Assembly: GCA_011754535.1 (NCBI GenBank) | Contig: JAAQVN010000001.1 | Location: 310,001 to 374,000, forward strand | DNA from: Enterobacter asburiae | Lineage (GTDB): Bacteria > Pseudomonadota > Gammaproteobacteria > Enterobacterales > Enterobacteriaceae | Length of the DNA stretch: 64,000 bases | Direction of reading: 5' to 3' | Part shown: piece after piece, positions 42,942 to 52,655 of the stretch | Numbering within the stretch: the first letter of the stretch is position 1 | Layout: every line of letters starts with the position of its first letter | Notes under the pieces: generated by a model | Told to the model about the DNA's origin: nothing | What the model saw: the letters and a program-made list of their open reading frames with translations, nothing else | Database searches by the model: none | Position numbers and translations under genes: made by a program

Positions 42942-42989
42942 GTCCGTGATAAACTGAGCAAATCTCTCACTTCAAGATTTCTCAGGACG

Positions 42990-43985
42990 ATGAAAAAGAA
43001 ACGCCCCGTACTTCAGGATGTCGCCGATCGCGTCGGTGTGACCAAAATGACGGTCAGCCGTTTTTTACGTAACCCGGAACAGGTTTCCGTGGCGTTGCGT
43101 GGCAAGATTGCCGCCGCCCTTGATGAACTGGGTTATATCCCCAACCGCGCACCCGATATTCTCTCCAATGCGACCAGCCGTGCGGTGGGCGTCCTGCTTC
43201 CTTCCTTAACCAACCAGGTTTTCGCTGAAGTTTTGCGCGGTATCGAAAGCGTCACCGATGCTTTTGGCTATCAGACCATGCTCGCCCACTACGGGTATAA
43301 GCCGGAACTGGAAGAGGAACGTCTTGAATCGATGCTTTCCTGGAACATTGACGGCCTGATTTTAACCGAACGTACCCATACTGCCCGCACGCTCAAAATG
43401 ATTGAAGTGGCCGGTATCCCGGTGGTAGAGCTGATGGACAGCCAGTCTCCGTGCCTCGACATCGCCGTTGGGTTCGATAACTTCGAAGCGGCGCGCCAGA
43501 TGACGGCGGCCATCATCGCCCGTGGGCATCGTCATATCGCCTATCTGGGTGCGCGTCTTGATGAACGTACTATCATCAAACAGAAGGGATACGAGCAGGC
43601 GATGCTCGACGCAAACTTAACCCCGTACAGCGTGATGGTGGAGCAGTCCTCATCTTACACCTCGGGTATTGAGCTGATGCGTCAGGCGCGACGCGAGTAT
43701 CCGCAACTGGACGGTATTTTCTGTACCAACGATGACCTGGCGGTCGGCGCGGCGTTTGAGTGTCAGCGTCTGGGGCTGAAGATCCCTGATGATATGGCGA
43801 TCGCCGGTTTCCACGGCCACGACATCGGCCAGGTGATGGAGCCGCGTCTGGCGAGCGTCCTGACCCCGCGTGAACGTATGGGCCGCATTGGCGCAGAACG
43901 CCTGCTGGCGCGCATTCGTGGCGAGACGGTTACCCCGAAAATGTTAGATTTAGGTTTCACCTTGTCACCGGGTGGATCTATTTGA
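42990..43985 (+). CDS. gntR: GntR, gluconate repressor (LacI family)
   Basis: 331 residues, as in E. coli; start at 42990 (MKKKRPVLQDVADRVG), SD CAGGA. N-terminal LacI-type helix-turn-helix (about 7-26, VADRVGVTKMTVSRFL) and hinge, then a periplasmic-binding-like effector domain. It represses gluconate uptake and Entner-Doudoroff genes until gluconate binds. Operators for it lie before gntK. Confidence 0.97.
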   Translation: MKKKRPVLQDVADRVGVTKMTVSRFLRNPEQVSVALRGKIAAALDELGYIPNRAPDILSNATSRAVGVLLPSLTNQVFAEVLRGIESVTDAFGYQTMLAHYGYKPELEEERLESMLSWNIDGLILTERTHTARTLKMIEVAGIPVVELMDSQSPCLDIAVGFDNFEAARQMTAAIIARGHRHIAYLGARLDERTIIKQKGYEQAMLDANLTPYSVMVEQSSSYTSGIELMRQARREYPQLDGIFCTNDDLAVGAAFECQRLGLKIPDDMAIAGFHGHDIGQVMEPRLASVLTPRERMGRIGAERLLARIRGETVTPKMLDLGFTLSPGGSI

Positions 43986-44065
43986 ACTGACAAATTTGAA
44001 GTAGCTCACACTTATTCACTTCGCGCACGTTTGGATATTGCTTCTCTTTTGCCCCGGCAGGACAA

Positions 44066-44092
44066 TGTTACCGATAACTGTTACCCGTAACA
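44066..44092 (+). promoter_or_regulatory. Tandem GntR operators before gntKU
   Basis: Two abutting palindromes TGTTACCGATAACT (44066-44079) and TGTTACCCGTAACA (44079-44092) match the E. coli GntR operator type TGTTACC-n-GTAACA. They lie 20-46 bp before the gntK start codon. Confidence 0.88.
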
Positions 44093-44111
44093 ATTGACTG
44101 AGGGACACCCT

Positions 44112-44639
44112 TTGAGCACGACTAATCACGATCACCACGTTTACGTCCTGATGGGCGTGTCCGGTAGCGGTAAATCTGCCGTGGCGAGCGAAGTGGCGCA
44201 TCAACTTCAGGCTGCGTTTCTTGATGGTGACTTCCTCCATCCGCGCAGCAACATTATGAAAATGGCCTCCGGCGAGCCGCTGAACGATGACGACCGCAAA
44301 CCGTGGTTGCAGGCCCTGAATGACGCCGCGTTCGCGATGCAGCGCACCAATAAAGTTTCCCTGATCGTCTGCTCCGCGCTGAAAAAAACCTACCGCGACC
44401 TGCTGCGCGACGGCAACCCGAACCTCTCTTTCATCTACCTGAAAGGGGATTTTGAGGTGATTGAAAGCCGTCTGAAGGCGCGTAAAGGCCACTTCTTTAA
44501 AACCCAGATGCTGGTGACGCAGTTCGAAGCGCTTCAGGAGCCGGGTGAAGATGAAAAAGACGTCTTAGTGGTTGATATCGATCAGTCACTGGAGGGTGTT
44601 GTAGCCAGCACCATCGAGGTCATTAACAAAAGGCAGTAA
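44112..44639 (+). CDS. gntK: GntK, gluconokinase
   Basis: 175 residues, as in E. coli, from a TTG start at 44112 (MSTTNHDHH) with SD GAGGG. P-loop GVSGSGKS at 15-22 and the family motif DGDFLHPRSN. It phosphorylates gluconate to 6-phosphogluconate for the Entner-Doudoroff pathway. Followed by gntU after 3 bp. Confidence 0.96.
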   Translation: MSTTNHDHHVYVLMGVSGSGKSAVASEVAHQLQAAFLDGDFLHPRSNIMKMASGEPLNDDDRKPWLQALNDAAFAMQRTNKVSLIVCSALKKTYRDLLRDGNPNLSFIYLKGDFEVIESRLKARKGHFFKTQMLVTQFEALQEPGEDEKDVLVVDIDQSLEGVVASTIEVINKRQ

Positions 44640-44642
44640 GTT

Positions 44643-45983
44643 TTGAGTACATTAACGCTAGTTTTGACAGCAGTGGGTTCGGTATTGCTGCTGCTGTTTT
44701 TAGTGATGAAGGCGCGTATGCACGCCTTCGTTGCTTTGATGGTGGTTTCTATTGGTGCAGGTCTCTTTTCCGGCATGCCGCTCGACAAGATCGCCGCGAC
44801 GATGGAAAAAGGGATGGGCGGTACGCTGGGCTTCCTGGCGATTGTGGTCGCGCTGGGCGCGATGTTTGGCAAGATTCTGCACGAGACGGGCGCGGTCGAC
44901 CAGATTGCCGTCAAGATGCTGAAATCGTTTGGTCACAGCCGCGCGCACTACGCGATTGGCCTGGCCGGTCTGATTTGCGCGCTGCCCCTGTTCTTTGAAG
45001 TGGCCGTTGTGCTGCTCATCAGCGTCGCGTTTTCTATGGCGCGCCATACCGGCACTAACCTCGTCAAGCTGGTCATTCCGCTGTTTGCGGGCGTGGCGGC
45101 AGCCGCAGCGTTTCTGCTGCCTGGGCCTGCGCCGATGCTGTTGGCGTCCCAGATGCACGCTGACTTTGGCTGGATGATCCTGATTGGCCTGTGCGCGGCA
45201 ATCCCGGGGATGATTATTGCCGGCCCGCTGTGGGGTAACTTCATCAGCCGCTACGTTGAGCTACACATTCCTGATGACATCACCGAGCCGCACCTGGGCG
45301 AGGGCAAAATGCCGTCCTTCGGCTTCAGCCTGTCGCTGATCCTGCTCCCGCTGGTGCTGGTGGGCCTGAAAACCATCGCCGCGCGCTTTGTGCCGGTGGG
45401 CTCCAGCGCCTACGAATGGTTTGAGTTCATCGGTCATCCGTTTACGGCGATCCTGGTGGCCTGTCTGGTGGCGATTTACGGCCTGGCGATGCGCCAGGGG
45501 ATGCCAAAAGACCGCGTGATGGAGATCTGCGGTGCCGCGCTGCAGCCTGCGGGGATTATCCTGCTGGTGATCGGTGCCGGTGGCGTGTTCAAGCAGGTGC
45601 TGGTCGATTCCGGCGTGGGCCCGGCTCTGGGTGAAGCGCTGACCGGGATGGGTCTGCCGATTGCGGTAACCTGCTTCGTGCTGGCTGCGGCGGTGCGTAT
45701 CATCCAGGGTTCTGCAACCGTGGCCTGCTTAACCGCCGTAGGTCTGGTGATGCCGGTAATTGAACAGCTCAACTACTCGGGTGCGCAGATGGCCGCGCTG
45801 TCTATCTGTATCGCGGGTGGTTCGATTGTGGTCTCGCACGTTAACGACGCGGGCTTCTGGCTGTTCGGTAAGTTTACCGGCGCGACCGAAGCGCAAACCC
45901 TGAAAACCTGGACGCTGATGGAAACCATTCTCGGCACGACGGGTGCGATTGTCGGGATGATTGCCTTTACGCTGCTAAGCTGA
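44643..45983 (+). CDS. gntU: GntU, low-affinity gluconate:H+ symporter
   Basis: 446 residues, as in E. coli, with a TTG start at 44643. GntP family: about 12-14 hydrophobic segments, signature region GLICALPLFFEVAVVLL (near 105) and VSHVNDAGFWLFGKF (near 400). Second gene of gntKU. In E. coli K-12 the next genes are yhgN and asd; here plsB follows, convergent. Confidence 0.96.
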   Translation: MSTLTLVLTAVGSVLLLLFLVMKARMHAFVALMVVSIGAGLFSGMPLDKIAATMEKGMGGTLGFLAIVVALGAMFGKILHETGAVDQIAVKMLKSFGHSRAHYAIGLAGLICALPLFFEVAVVLLISVAFSMARHTGTNLVKLVIPLFAGVAAAAAFLLPGPAPMLLASQMHADFGWMILIGLCAAIPGMIIAGPLWGNFISRYVELHIPDDITEPHLGEGKMPSFGFSLSLILLPLVLVGLKTIAARFVPVGSSAYEWFEFIGHPFTAILVACLVAIYGLAMRQGMPKDRVMEICGAALQPAGIILLVIGAGGVFKQVLVDSGVGPALGEALTGMGLPIAVTCFVLAAAVRIIQGSATVACLTAVGLVMPVIEQLNYSGAQMAALSICIAGGSIVVSHVNDAGFWLFGKFTGATEAQTLKTWTLMETILGTTGAIVGMIAFTLLS

Positions 45984-46009
45984 ATGCGGTGATTTAACCA
46001 GCAAAAAAT

Positions 46010-46044
46010 AAGGCCCGGTAGCGTTAACGCTTACCGGGCCTTTT
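46010..46044 (+). terminator. Terminator after gntU
   Basis: 14-bp stem (AAGGCCCGGTA + GCG paired with CGC + TTACCGGGCCTT, one bulge), TTAA loop, TTTTATT tail. The arms resemble a REP unit. Confidence 0.9.
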
Positions 46045-46061
46045 ATTATGCAGAACGCCAG

Positions 46062-46094
46062 GCCGGGTCAGGTGAAACCACTACCCGGCTTTTT
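46062..46094 (+). terminator. Second terminator-like hairpin before plsB 3' end
   Basis: GCCGGGT (46062-46068)/ACCCGGC (46083-46089) stem and T5 run in the plus direction, 18 bp after the gntU terminator. Confidence 0.7.
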
Positions 46095-46098
46095 AACA

Positions 46099-48519
46099 TC
46101 ACTCGCCCTGCGTGGCGCTCTCAATCGTCAGGCGCACGTCCGAGGTAATCAGCTCAGCCAGCATCTGGTAAACCTTCAGCGTCTCTTCCGGCTCGGCATC
46201 GCCCGTATCGCTGATGAAGCCTTCGTCACGCAGCGTCAGCACCAGGGAGCTAAAGACCGCTTTGTCGAAGAATTCAGGGGCGTTAATGCCGTGCAGAACG
46301 GACAGACGCTGTGCCAGTGTCCGGCTCTCTTTCTCCAGCGTGCCGCGGTTGATCGACGGGTTCGCGCTCAGCAGCCAGAACGTAATGGCGTAGCGCTGGA
46401 GCGTTTCACGCGCACCGGCCGCCAGCAGTTGCAGGGTACGGGAGCGTGACGGATTGATGTGCAGTTCGTCGTTTGCAACGGTAATCAGCCCCTGACGGCG
46501 CAGCTCTTCCGTCAGTTTATCCAGCTCAACGGCCAGCTCTTCCTTACTCCAGCGCAGGAACAGCTCCGCTTTCAGCATCGGGTAGAGCGTCTCAACGTGG
46601 CGCAACAGCTCCTGGCGTGAGATGCGGCGATGCTGGGTGATAATGGCCGCCATGAGCGACGGCAGCATCAGCATATGAGCGATGTTGTTGCGGTAGTACG
46701 TCATCAGTACCGCCTGCTCGCGCGGCAGAATGATGATATCGCCGATCGTGTCTTTCTCGACTTCGAACTTGTTCATCTGCAGCGCGTGATCGATAAGCTC
46801 GCTGGCGGTAGCAGAAGGGGCCGTCGAATCAACCGAGTACGGCACGTTGCGCATCATGTCCAGGTAGCAGTCCAGCTGCTCCGTGAGCTGTTCACGAGTC
46901 AGGGAGCGCTGACGGGAAGCCAGCAGCGCCGTACAGCACAGGTTCATGGCATTGGCCGCACCGGCGTTGTTAATGCGCACCATCAGCTCGGACGCGATAC
47001 CGTTCACCGTTGGCGTCAGCCAGGCCGGACGAACTGCTTCGATAGGATCGATAGACTCGCGCCACTCCGGAACATGATGGTTCAGATACGTCATCAGCGG
47101 CATCGGCTCGCCAAAGTTCACGTAGCCCTGACCCAGGTTGCGTAACTTGCTCAGGCCGCGCAGCATCTGCGGCAGGCTCTCTTTCTCTTTGGTCGCACCA
47201 CGCAGCTCTTTGGCGTACGTGCCCACTTCCATCACGTGCTCATAGCCAATGTAAATTGGCACCAGCGTGATCGGACGGGTTCCTCCGCGCAGCATCGCCT
47301 GAATGGTCATCGAGAGCGTGCCGGTCTTCGGATCGAGCAGGCGACCGGTACGGGAACGACCGCCCTCCACGAAGTACTCCACTGAATAGCCGCGGCTGAA
47401 CAGCTCGCCGAGATACTCGCGGAACACGGTGGAGTAGAGCTTGTTGCCCTTGAAGGTACGACGAATAAAGAACGCACCCAGACGGCGGAAAATCGGGCCT
47501 GCTGGCCAGAAGTTCAGGTTAATACCAGCGGCAATGTGCGGCGGTACCAGCCCCTGGTGATAGAGCACGTAGGAGAGAAGCAGATAGTCCATGTGGCTGC
47601 GGTGGCAGGGGACATAGACAATCTCATGGCCATCGTGCGCCAGCTGCCGCACACGTTCGGCGTTATGAACGTTGATGCCCTGATACAGGCGGTTCCAGGT
47701 AAAGCCGAGAATACGATCGGACAGGCGAATCATCTCGTAAGAGAAGTTCGCTGCGATCTCCTCCATCAGCGCAATGGCGTTCTGCTGGGCTTTCTCATGC
47801 GAAATTTTCTTGCTGCGCGCTTCGTCTTCAACGGCGCGGGCAATCGCTTTAGAGGCCAGCAGCTTGTTGAACAGGTCCTGACGCGCCGGGAGGCGTGGCC
47901 CTACAGCCGCCAGGCGCTGACGGGCGAAGTGCATACGCGCCACGCGCGCCAGTTTTTGCGCGATGATCTTGTCAGTGCCGTGCTCGTCCGCCATCCGGCG
48001 AAGGGAGACGGAAGGGGAGAATCGCACAAAGCTGTCGCGTCCCAGCCAGGAGACCGCGAAGAACTTCTGAATGCCGTTAAGCATGCGCAGCGGTGGGTTC
48101 TCTTCACCTTTTTCACGGCCCGGGCGGCGACCAAACATTACCGATACCGGCACCATCTGCACATCCAGGTCAGGATTGCTGCGGTGCAGGTCGAGATAGT
48201 CGTGGAACAGCTTGATGGACTCTTCTTTCGGCGTGTAATAGGTAAACACGCGCGGCCCGCCGTGGATGAACACGTAGCGCGGCAGCAAAGTGCCGTCAAC
48301 TTCCAGCGGTTCAAGCGGGTCGGGTAAATCATGCGCCAGACACTGGGCGCGAAGCGTCAGCAGATCTGCCTTCGAGTTATAAGGCAAAACGTACATAATA
48401 GGGCGCGACGTATCGAGCCCCAGTTCCAGCGCGGGTTCTGCTGGGATAGACTTGCTTTTTACCAGGATGCTTAATGGTAAATTAAGTAATTTGTAGTAAA
48501 TTCGTGGCCAGCCGGACAT
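46099..48519 (-). CDS. plsB: PlsB, glycerol-3-phosphate acyltransferase
   Basis: 806 residues (E. coli 807), start at 48519 ([12 protein letters not shown]); the 21 codons upstream in the frame are not homologous. Acyltransferase block I is HRSHMD (about 306-311, catalytic His and Asp), with [11 protein letters not shown] (block III) and block [10 protein letters not shown] downstream. It makes lysophosphatidate on the inner membrane, the first step of phospholipid synthesis. Divergent from dgkA, as in E. coli. One cluster of divergence from E. coli lies near residues 645-680. Confidence 0.97.
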   Translation of the reverse strand: MSGWPRIYYKLLNLPLSILVKSKSIPAEPALELGLDTSRPIMYVLPYNSKADLLTLRAQCLAHDLPDPLEPLEVDGTLLPRYVFIHGGPRVFTYYTPKEESIKLFHDYLDLHRSNPDLDVQMVPVSVMFGRRPGREKGEENPPLRMLNGIQKFFAVSWLGRDSFVRFSPSVSLRRMADEHGTDKIIAQKLARVARMHFARQRLAAVGPRLPARQDLFNKLLASKAIARAVEDEARSKKISHEKAQQNAIALMEEIAANFSYEMIRLSDRILGFTWNRLYQGINVHNAERVRQLAHDGHEIVYVPCHRSHMDYLLLSYVLYHQGLVPPHIAAGINLNFWPAGPIFRRLGAFFIRRTFKGNKLYSTVFREYLGELFSRGYSVEYFVEGGRSRTGRLLDPKTGTLSMTIQAMLRGGTRPITLVPIYIGYEHVMEVGTYAKELRGATKEKESLPQMLRGLSKLRNLGQGYVNFGEPMPLMTYLNHHVPEWRESIDPIEAVRPAWLTPTVNGIASELMVRINNAGAANAMNLCCTALLASRQRSLTREQLTEQLDCYLDMMRNVPYSVDSTAPSATASELIDHALQMNKFEVEKDTIGDIIILPREQAVLMTYYRNNIAHMLMLPSLMAAIITQHRRISRQELLRHVETLYPMLKAELFLRWSKEELAVELDKLTEELRRQGLITVANDELHINPSRSRTLQLLAAGARETLQRYAITFWLLSANPSINRGTLEKESRTLAQRLSVLHGINAPEFFDKAVFSSLVLTLRDEGFISDTGDAEPEETLKVYQMLAELITSDVRLTIESATQGE

Positions 48520-48673
48520 AAACGATGTAAAGCCTCTGGTTAATAATGCAATTGCGGCGCAAGGATAACAGAAAGCGCGCAAAATTTCTGTTGTTACCCG
48601 TCATACTTCAGGCGGCAGCGAAACGCGCTGCTGCTCCTGTTACTGACGCTCTTTTTTAAAAAAGGTTCTTTTA

Positions 48674-49042
48674 ATGGCCAATAATACCACTGGGTTAACG
48701 CGTATCATCAAAGCCGCTGGCTATTCATGGAAAGGTTTCCGTGCCGCGTGGGTTAATGAAGCTGCTTTTCGCCAGGAAGGTGTCGCCGCTATCGTCGCGG
48801 TTATCATCGCCTGTTTCCTTGATGTAGATGCCATTACCCGCGTGCTTCTCATCGGTTCCGTACTTCTGGTGATGATAGTGGAAATTCTCAATAGCGCTAT
48901 TGAGGCCGTTGTTGACCGGATCGGCTCAGATTTCCACGAGCTTTCTGGCCGCGCGAAAGATATGGGTTCTGCCGCTGTGCTGCTGGCAATTATCACTGCA
49001 GCTATTACCTGGGTCACGCTGCTTTGGTCACATTTCCGATGA
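48674..49042 (+). CDS. dgkA: DgkA, diacylglycerol kinase
   Basis: 122 residues, as in E. coli. Three membrane helices and an N-terminal amphipathic helix; conserved catalytic segment EILNSAIEAVVDRIG (about 69-83). It phosphorylates diacylglycerol released by MDO synthesis to phosphatidate. Starts 154 bp from the divergent plsB. Confidence 0.97.
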   Translation: MANNTTGLTRIIKAAGYSWKGFRAAWVNEAAFRQEGVAAIVAVIIACFLDVDAITRVLLIGSVLLVMIVEILNSAIEAVVDRIGSDFHELSGRAKDMGSAAVLLAIITAAITWVTLLWSHFR

Positions 49043-49105
49043 GCCTCGAGGAATAATTAAGTCCCTGGTTTTTTGTGCAGTTTTTGGTTCCAAAATCGCC
49101 TTTGA

Positions 49106-49142
49106 CTGTATATACTCACAGCATAACTGTATATACACCCAG
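49106..49142 (+). promoter_or_regulatory. Two LexA (SOS) boxes of the lexA promoter
   Basis: CTGTATATACTCACAG at 49106-49121 and CTGTATATACACCCAG at 49127-49142. Both have the CTG-N10-CAG structure, in tandem, 8 bp before the lexA start codon at the nearest point, as in E. coli autoregulation. Confidence 0.96.
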
Positions 49143-49150
49143 GGGGCGGA

Positions 49151-49759
49151 ATGAAAGCATTAACGACCAGGCAGCAAGAGGTGTTTGATCTCATTCGGGA
49201 TCATATCGGCCAGACGGGTATGCCACCCACGCGTGCGGAAATCGCGCAGCGTCTGGGCTTCCGTTCTCCGAATGCTGCCGAGGAACACCTGAAAGCGCTG
49301 GCGCGTAAGGGTGTAATTGAGATTGTGTCAGGCGCGTCGCGTGGTATCCGCCTGCTGGTGGAAGAAGAGACGGGCATTCCTCTGATAGGCCGCGTTGCCG
49401 CAGGTGAACCGCTGCTGGCACAACAGCATATAGAAGGCCACTACCAGGTCGATCCTGGTATGTTCAAGCCGAGCGCTGATTTCCTGCTGCGCGTTAGCGG
49501 GATGTCGATGAAAGACATCGGCATTCTTGATGGCGACCTGCTGGCCGTTCACAAAACGCAGGATGTGCGGAACGGCCAGGTGGTGGTGGCGCGCATTGAT
49601 GACGAAGTGACCGTTAAGCGCCTGAAAAAACAGGGTAACACCGTCCAGCTGTTGCCTGAAAACAACGAGTTCACCCCGATTGTGGTCGACCTCCGCGAAC
49701 AGAGCTTCTCTATTGAAGGTCTGGCAGTAGGCGTGATTCGCAACGGCGAATGGCTGTAA
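49151..49759 (+). CDS. lexA: LexA, SOS repressor
   Basis: 202 residues, as in E. coli. N-terminal winged helix (about 1-70, recognition helix [12 protein letters not shown]). Self-cleavage site Ala84-Gly85 in VAAGEP, catalytic Ser119 in SGMSM and Lys156 in VTVKRL are present. It represses its own gene and dinF through the two boxes upstream. dinF follows 63 bp downstream. Confidence 0.98.
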   Translation: MKALTTRQQEVFDLIRDHIGQTGMPPTRAEIAQRLGFRSPNAAEEHLKALARKGVIEIVSGASRGIRLLVEEETGIPLIGRVAAGEPLLAQQHIEGHYQVDPGMFKPSADFLLRVSGMSMKDIGILDGDLLAVHKTQDVRNGQVVVARIDDEVTVKRLKKQGNTVQLLPENNEFTPIVVDLREQSFSIEGLAVGVIRNGEWL

Positions 49760-49770
49760 TCTCTTCCTGA

Positions 49771-49795
49771 CAGGCTACGCTTTCGCTGTAGCCTG
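49771..49795 (+). other. Hairpin between lexA and dinF
   Basis: 8-bp perfect arms CAGGCTAC (49771-49778) and GTAGCCTG (49788-49795), no T-run. Likely partial attenuation or mRNA protection within lexA-dinF. Confidence 0.5.
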
Positions 49796-49822
49796 CTTCG
49801 TCTTCCATTCCCGGTATTTCCC

Positions 49823-51160
49823 ATGTCACTGCTGACGGCTTCAGATAAGGCATTGTGGCGTCTTGCCCTGCCGATGATTTTCTCCAATATCACCGTGCCC
49901 TTGCTGGGTCTGGTCGACACGGCCGTTATTGGTCATCTCGATTCCCCTGTTTATCTTGGCGGCGTGGCTATTGGGGCGACGGCAACCAGCTTCCTGTTTA
50001 TGCTGCTGCTCTTTTTACGTATGAGTACTACCGGGCTCACGGCACAGGCGTACGGTGCGAAAGACCCGTTACGTCTGGCGCGTGCGCTGGTGCAGCCGCT
50101 GATCCTGGCGCTGGGCGCGGGAATGTTGATTGTTTTACTGCGCACGCCCTTGATCGACCTTGCACTCCAGGTCGTTGGCGGCAGCGAGGCGGTACTGGAG
50201 CAGGCGCGTCGCTTCCTGGAAATTCGCTGGCTTAGCGCGCCCGCTTCGCTGGCAAACCTGGTTCTGCTGGGTTGGTTACTGGGCGTGCAATATGCCCGTG
50301 CGCCAGTGATTTTGCTGGTCGTGGGAAACCTTCTCAACATTGTGCTCGATCTCTGGCTGGTGATGGGCCTGCATATGGACGTACGCGGGGCGGCACTGGC
50401 GACGGCGATTGCAGAATACGGGACCTTTTTCATTGGATTGTGGATGGTCTGGCGCGTGCTGGCGATGCGCGGGATCTCCCTTGCGCTGCTCAAAACAGCA
50501 TGGCGCGGCAATATCCGCAGGCTGCTGGCGCTCAACCGTGACATCATGCTGCGTTCGCTGCTGCTTCAGATCTGTTTCGGCGCTCTGACGGTCTTTGGGG
50601 CTCGACTGGGGCCAGAAATCGTTGCGGTGAATGCAGTCCTGATGACATTGCTGACGTTCACCGCCTACGCGCTGGACGGCTTCGCCTATGCCGTTGAGGC
50701 GCATTCCGGGCAGGCGTACGGCGCGCGGGAAAGTGGGCAGCTTCGGGATGTCTGGCGTGCGGCCTGCCGCCAGTCGGGCCTGGTCGCGCTGGCATTCGCA
50801 CTGATTTACGCCTGTTTTGGCCGTGACATTATTGCATTACTCACTTCGTTACCGGCTTTACGCGAACTGGCGGACCGCTACATCGTCTGGCAGGTTATTT
50901 TGCCGGTAGTAGGCGTCTGGTGCTATCTGCTGGACGGCATGTTTATCGGCGCGACGCGCGGGGCGGAAATGCGCAACAGTATGGCGGTCGCGGCGGCGGG
51001 GTTTGGTCTGACGCTGCTGACGCTACCCTGGCTGGGTAATCACGGTTTGTGGCTGGCGCTTGCGGTCTTCCTCTCCCTGCGCGGCCTGTCGCTTGCCTTT
51101 ATCTGGCACCGTCACTGGCAAAATAATACCTGGCTTCCCTCCCGCCATGATATATCGTGA
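49823..51160 (+). CDS. dinF: DinF, MATE-family transporter
   Basis: 445 residues (E. coli 441-459 depending on start). Twelve membrane helices in two related halves; MATE features such as LALPMIFSNITVPLLGLVDTAVIGHLD at the N-terminus. It is SOS-induced with lexA; in E. coli it has been linked to protection against oxidative stress and bile salts. I chose the ATG at 49823; no strong SD is visible (GGTATTTCCC), so translation may be coupled. Confidence 0.92.
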   Translation: MSLLTASDKALWRLALPMIFSNITVPLLGLVDTAVIGHLDSPVYLGGVAIGATATSFLFMLLLFLRMSTTGLTAQAYGAKDPLRLARALVQPLILALGAGMLIVLLRTPLIDLALQVVGGSEAVLEQARRFLEIRWLSAPASLANLVLLGWLLGVQYARAPVILLVVGNLLNIVLDLWLVMGLHMDVRGAALATAIAEYGTFFIGLWMVWRVLAMRGISLALLKTAWRGNIRRLLALNRDIMLRSLLLQICFGALTVFGARLGPEIVAVNAVLMTLLTFTAYALDGFAYAVEAHSGQAYGARESGQLRDVWRAACRQSGLVALAFALIYACFGRDIIALLTSLPALRELADRYIVWQVILPVVGVWCYLLDGMFIGATRGAEMRNSMAVAAAGFGLTLLTLPWLGNHGLWLALAVFLSLRGLSLAFIWHRHWQNNTWLPSRHDIS

Positions 51161-51203
51161 CGGTTAAAGATTCCGAATATGAAACCAACCGCCGAATCCT
51201 TAA

Positions 51204-51251
51204 CTACAATAATTATCACGTCCAGCAGAAAAGAACGTAACGGACGTTACG
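51204..51251 (+). promoter_or_regulatory. yjbJ upstream region with palindrome
   Basis: A -10-like CTACAAT (51204-51210), compatible with sigmaS/sigma70, is followed 25 bp later by a perfect dyad CGTAACG-GA-CGTTACG (51236-51251) that lies in the probable 5' UTR, 30 bp before the start codon. It may be an operator or an RNA hairpin. Confidence 0.4.
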
Positions 51252-51280
51252 ACCCGACGCTTAACTAAGAGGACACGATG

Positions 51281-51490
51281 ATGAATAAAGACGAAATCGG
51301 CGGCAACTGGAAGCAGTTCAAAGGTAAAGCGAAAGAACAGTGGGGTAAGCTGACCGATGACGATATGACCGTCATTGAAGGTAAACGCGATCAGCTTGTC
51401 GGTAAAATTCAGGAACGTTACGGCTACGCGAAAGATCAGGCGGAAAACGAAGTCAAAGACTGGGAAACCCGTAACGACTATCGTTGGTAA
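51281..51490 (+). CDS. yjbJ: YjbJ, CsbD-family stress protein
   Basis: 69 residues, as in E. coli (ATG 51281, SD AAGAGG 8 bases before; the ATG at 51278 is also possible). Small, hydrophilic CsbD-like protein (MNKDEIGGNWKQFKGKAKEQW), abundant in stationary phase and under osmotic stress in E. coli. Function unknown. Followed by a strong terminator. Confidence 0.93.
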   Translation: MNKDEIGGNWKQFKGKAKEQWGKLTDDDMTVIEGKRDQLVGKIQERYGYAKDQAENEVKDWETRNDYRW

Positions 51491-51507
51491 CGCTGAATAA
51501 CCCACAC

Positions 51508-51534
51508 AGGCGGCTTCAGGCCGCCTTTTCTTTT
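51508..51534 (+). terminator. Terminator after yjbJ
   Basis: AGGCGGC/GCCGCCT stem, TTCAG loop, TTTCTTTT tail. Confidence 0.9.
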
Positions 51535-51538
51535 GCCG

Positions 51539-52051
51539 TTAACGCGGCTTTTTCTTCACCAGAATTGAGTGGTCGTGCTGACACGCATCCTGATGCCGAC
51601 AGGCTTCCACCTCTACGCATGCTGAACACAACCCGTGTGCTTCAATCACGTTATGACGCAGGGCAAAACCCATCCTTGCCGCCAGCGTGTGCATAATGTC
51701 CTCTACGCCCTCTGCGCCTTCTTCTTTTACCACGCCGCAGCGGTCGCAAATAAACATCGCCGATGTGTGGGTTGGCTGATCGAAAAGATGGCACAGCACA
51801 TAGCTGTTTGTGGATTCGACCTTATGCACAAACCCTTGTTCCAGCAGGAAATCCAGCGCGCGATACACCGTAGGCGGTTTAGCCTGCGGCTCGCTTTCAC
51901 GCAGCAGGTCGAGCAGATCGTAGGCGCTGATTGCCCCCTGTTGCAGGCTCATCAGGCGCAAGACTTCAAGGCGCTGCGGGGTCAGGCGCACATTGCGTTG
52001 CGCGCACAGCTTTTCGGCCTGCGCTAACAGCTCTTTTGTGGACTTATCCAT
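51539..52051 (-). CDS. zur: Zur, zinc uptake regulator (Fur family)
   Basis: 170 residues (E. coli 171). N-terminal winged helix (RLTPQRLEVLRLM), dimerisation domain with CDRCG (CxxC near residue 103) and CSACVEVEAC, the structural-zinc cysteines, plus the HDH C-terminus. It represses znu and other zinc-uptake genes when Zn is bound. Convergent with yjbJ, divergent from the cupin gene. Confidence 0.97.
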   Translation of the reverse strand: MDKSTKELLAQAEKLCAQRNVRLTPQRLEVLRLMSLQQGAISAYDLLDLLRESEPQAKPPTVYRALDFLLEQGFVHKVESTNSYVLCHLFDQPTHTSAMFICDRCGVVKEEGAEGVEDIMHTLAARMGFALRHNVIEAHGLCSACVEVEACRHQDACQHDHSILVKKKPR

Positions 52052-52166
52052 TTAGCACCTCGGATGTTCTGGGATGTAAAACCCTCACTTTACCATGTTC
52101 TGGCAAAAACACCGATATCCGCCAGGCTGTGCTATACCTGACGCATCGCAAACCGGGAATGTAACC

Positions 52167-52655
52167 ATGAAAAAACCAGACTGTATTACGCACTGGCGCG
52201 ACGTAGAAGGGCCAGATGACGCCACCTACCCCGACAGTAACGAGCTTTTTTCCATCGGTGCACCGCTGGCTCGCAGCCTGGGCCTTAGGCGTATAGGCAT
52301 CCATCATGAGCGTTTACCGCCAGGACGTCGGACGTCCTATCCCCATGCGGAAAGTGACGAAGAAGAGTTTATCTACGTGCTTGAGGGCTATCCCGAAGCC
52401 TGGATTAATGGCTATTTGTGGAAGCTTGAACCCGGTGACAGCGTGGGCTTTCCCGCCGGAACGGGCGTGTGCCACACCTTTATCAACAATACGGACGAAG
52501 AGGTTCGGTTACTGGTGGTGGGTGAGGCCAACAAGAAGCAAAACCGCATCTACTATCCGCTCAACCCGGTCTATGCCGCCACGCGAGAGGACCGCTGGGT
52601 AGATCATCCCCCTCAATTTTTTGGCCCACATGATGGAAAACCTGTGAAAAAATAA
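52167..52655 (+). CDS. Cupin-domain protein
   Basis: 162 residues from ATG 52167 (MKKPDCITHW, SD GGGA), not the earlier in-frame ATG that would run into the zur promoter. A single cupin barrel: motif 1 YPHAESDEEEFIYVLEG (59-74; His60 and the Glu cluster as metal ligands; only one clear His in this motif) and motif 2 PAGTGVCHTFIN (96-107; His103). Residues 114-162 form a tail (NPVYAATREDRWVDHP) shared with cupins annotated as possible sugar or amino-acid binding proteins. No substrate can be named. Divergent from zur; not at this place in E. coli K-12. Confidence 0.8.
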   Translation: MKKPDCITHWRDVEGPDDATYPDSNELFSIGAPLARSLGLRRIGIHHERLPPGRRTSYPHAESDEEEFIYVLEGYPEAWINGYLWKLEPGDSVGFPAGTGVCHTFINNTDEEVRLLVVGEANKKQNRIYYPLNPVYAATREDRWVDHPPQFFGPHDGKPVKK

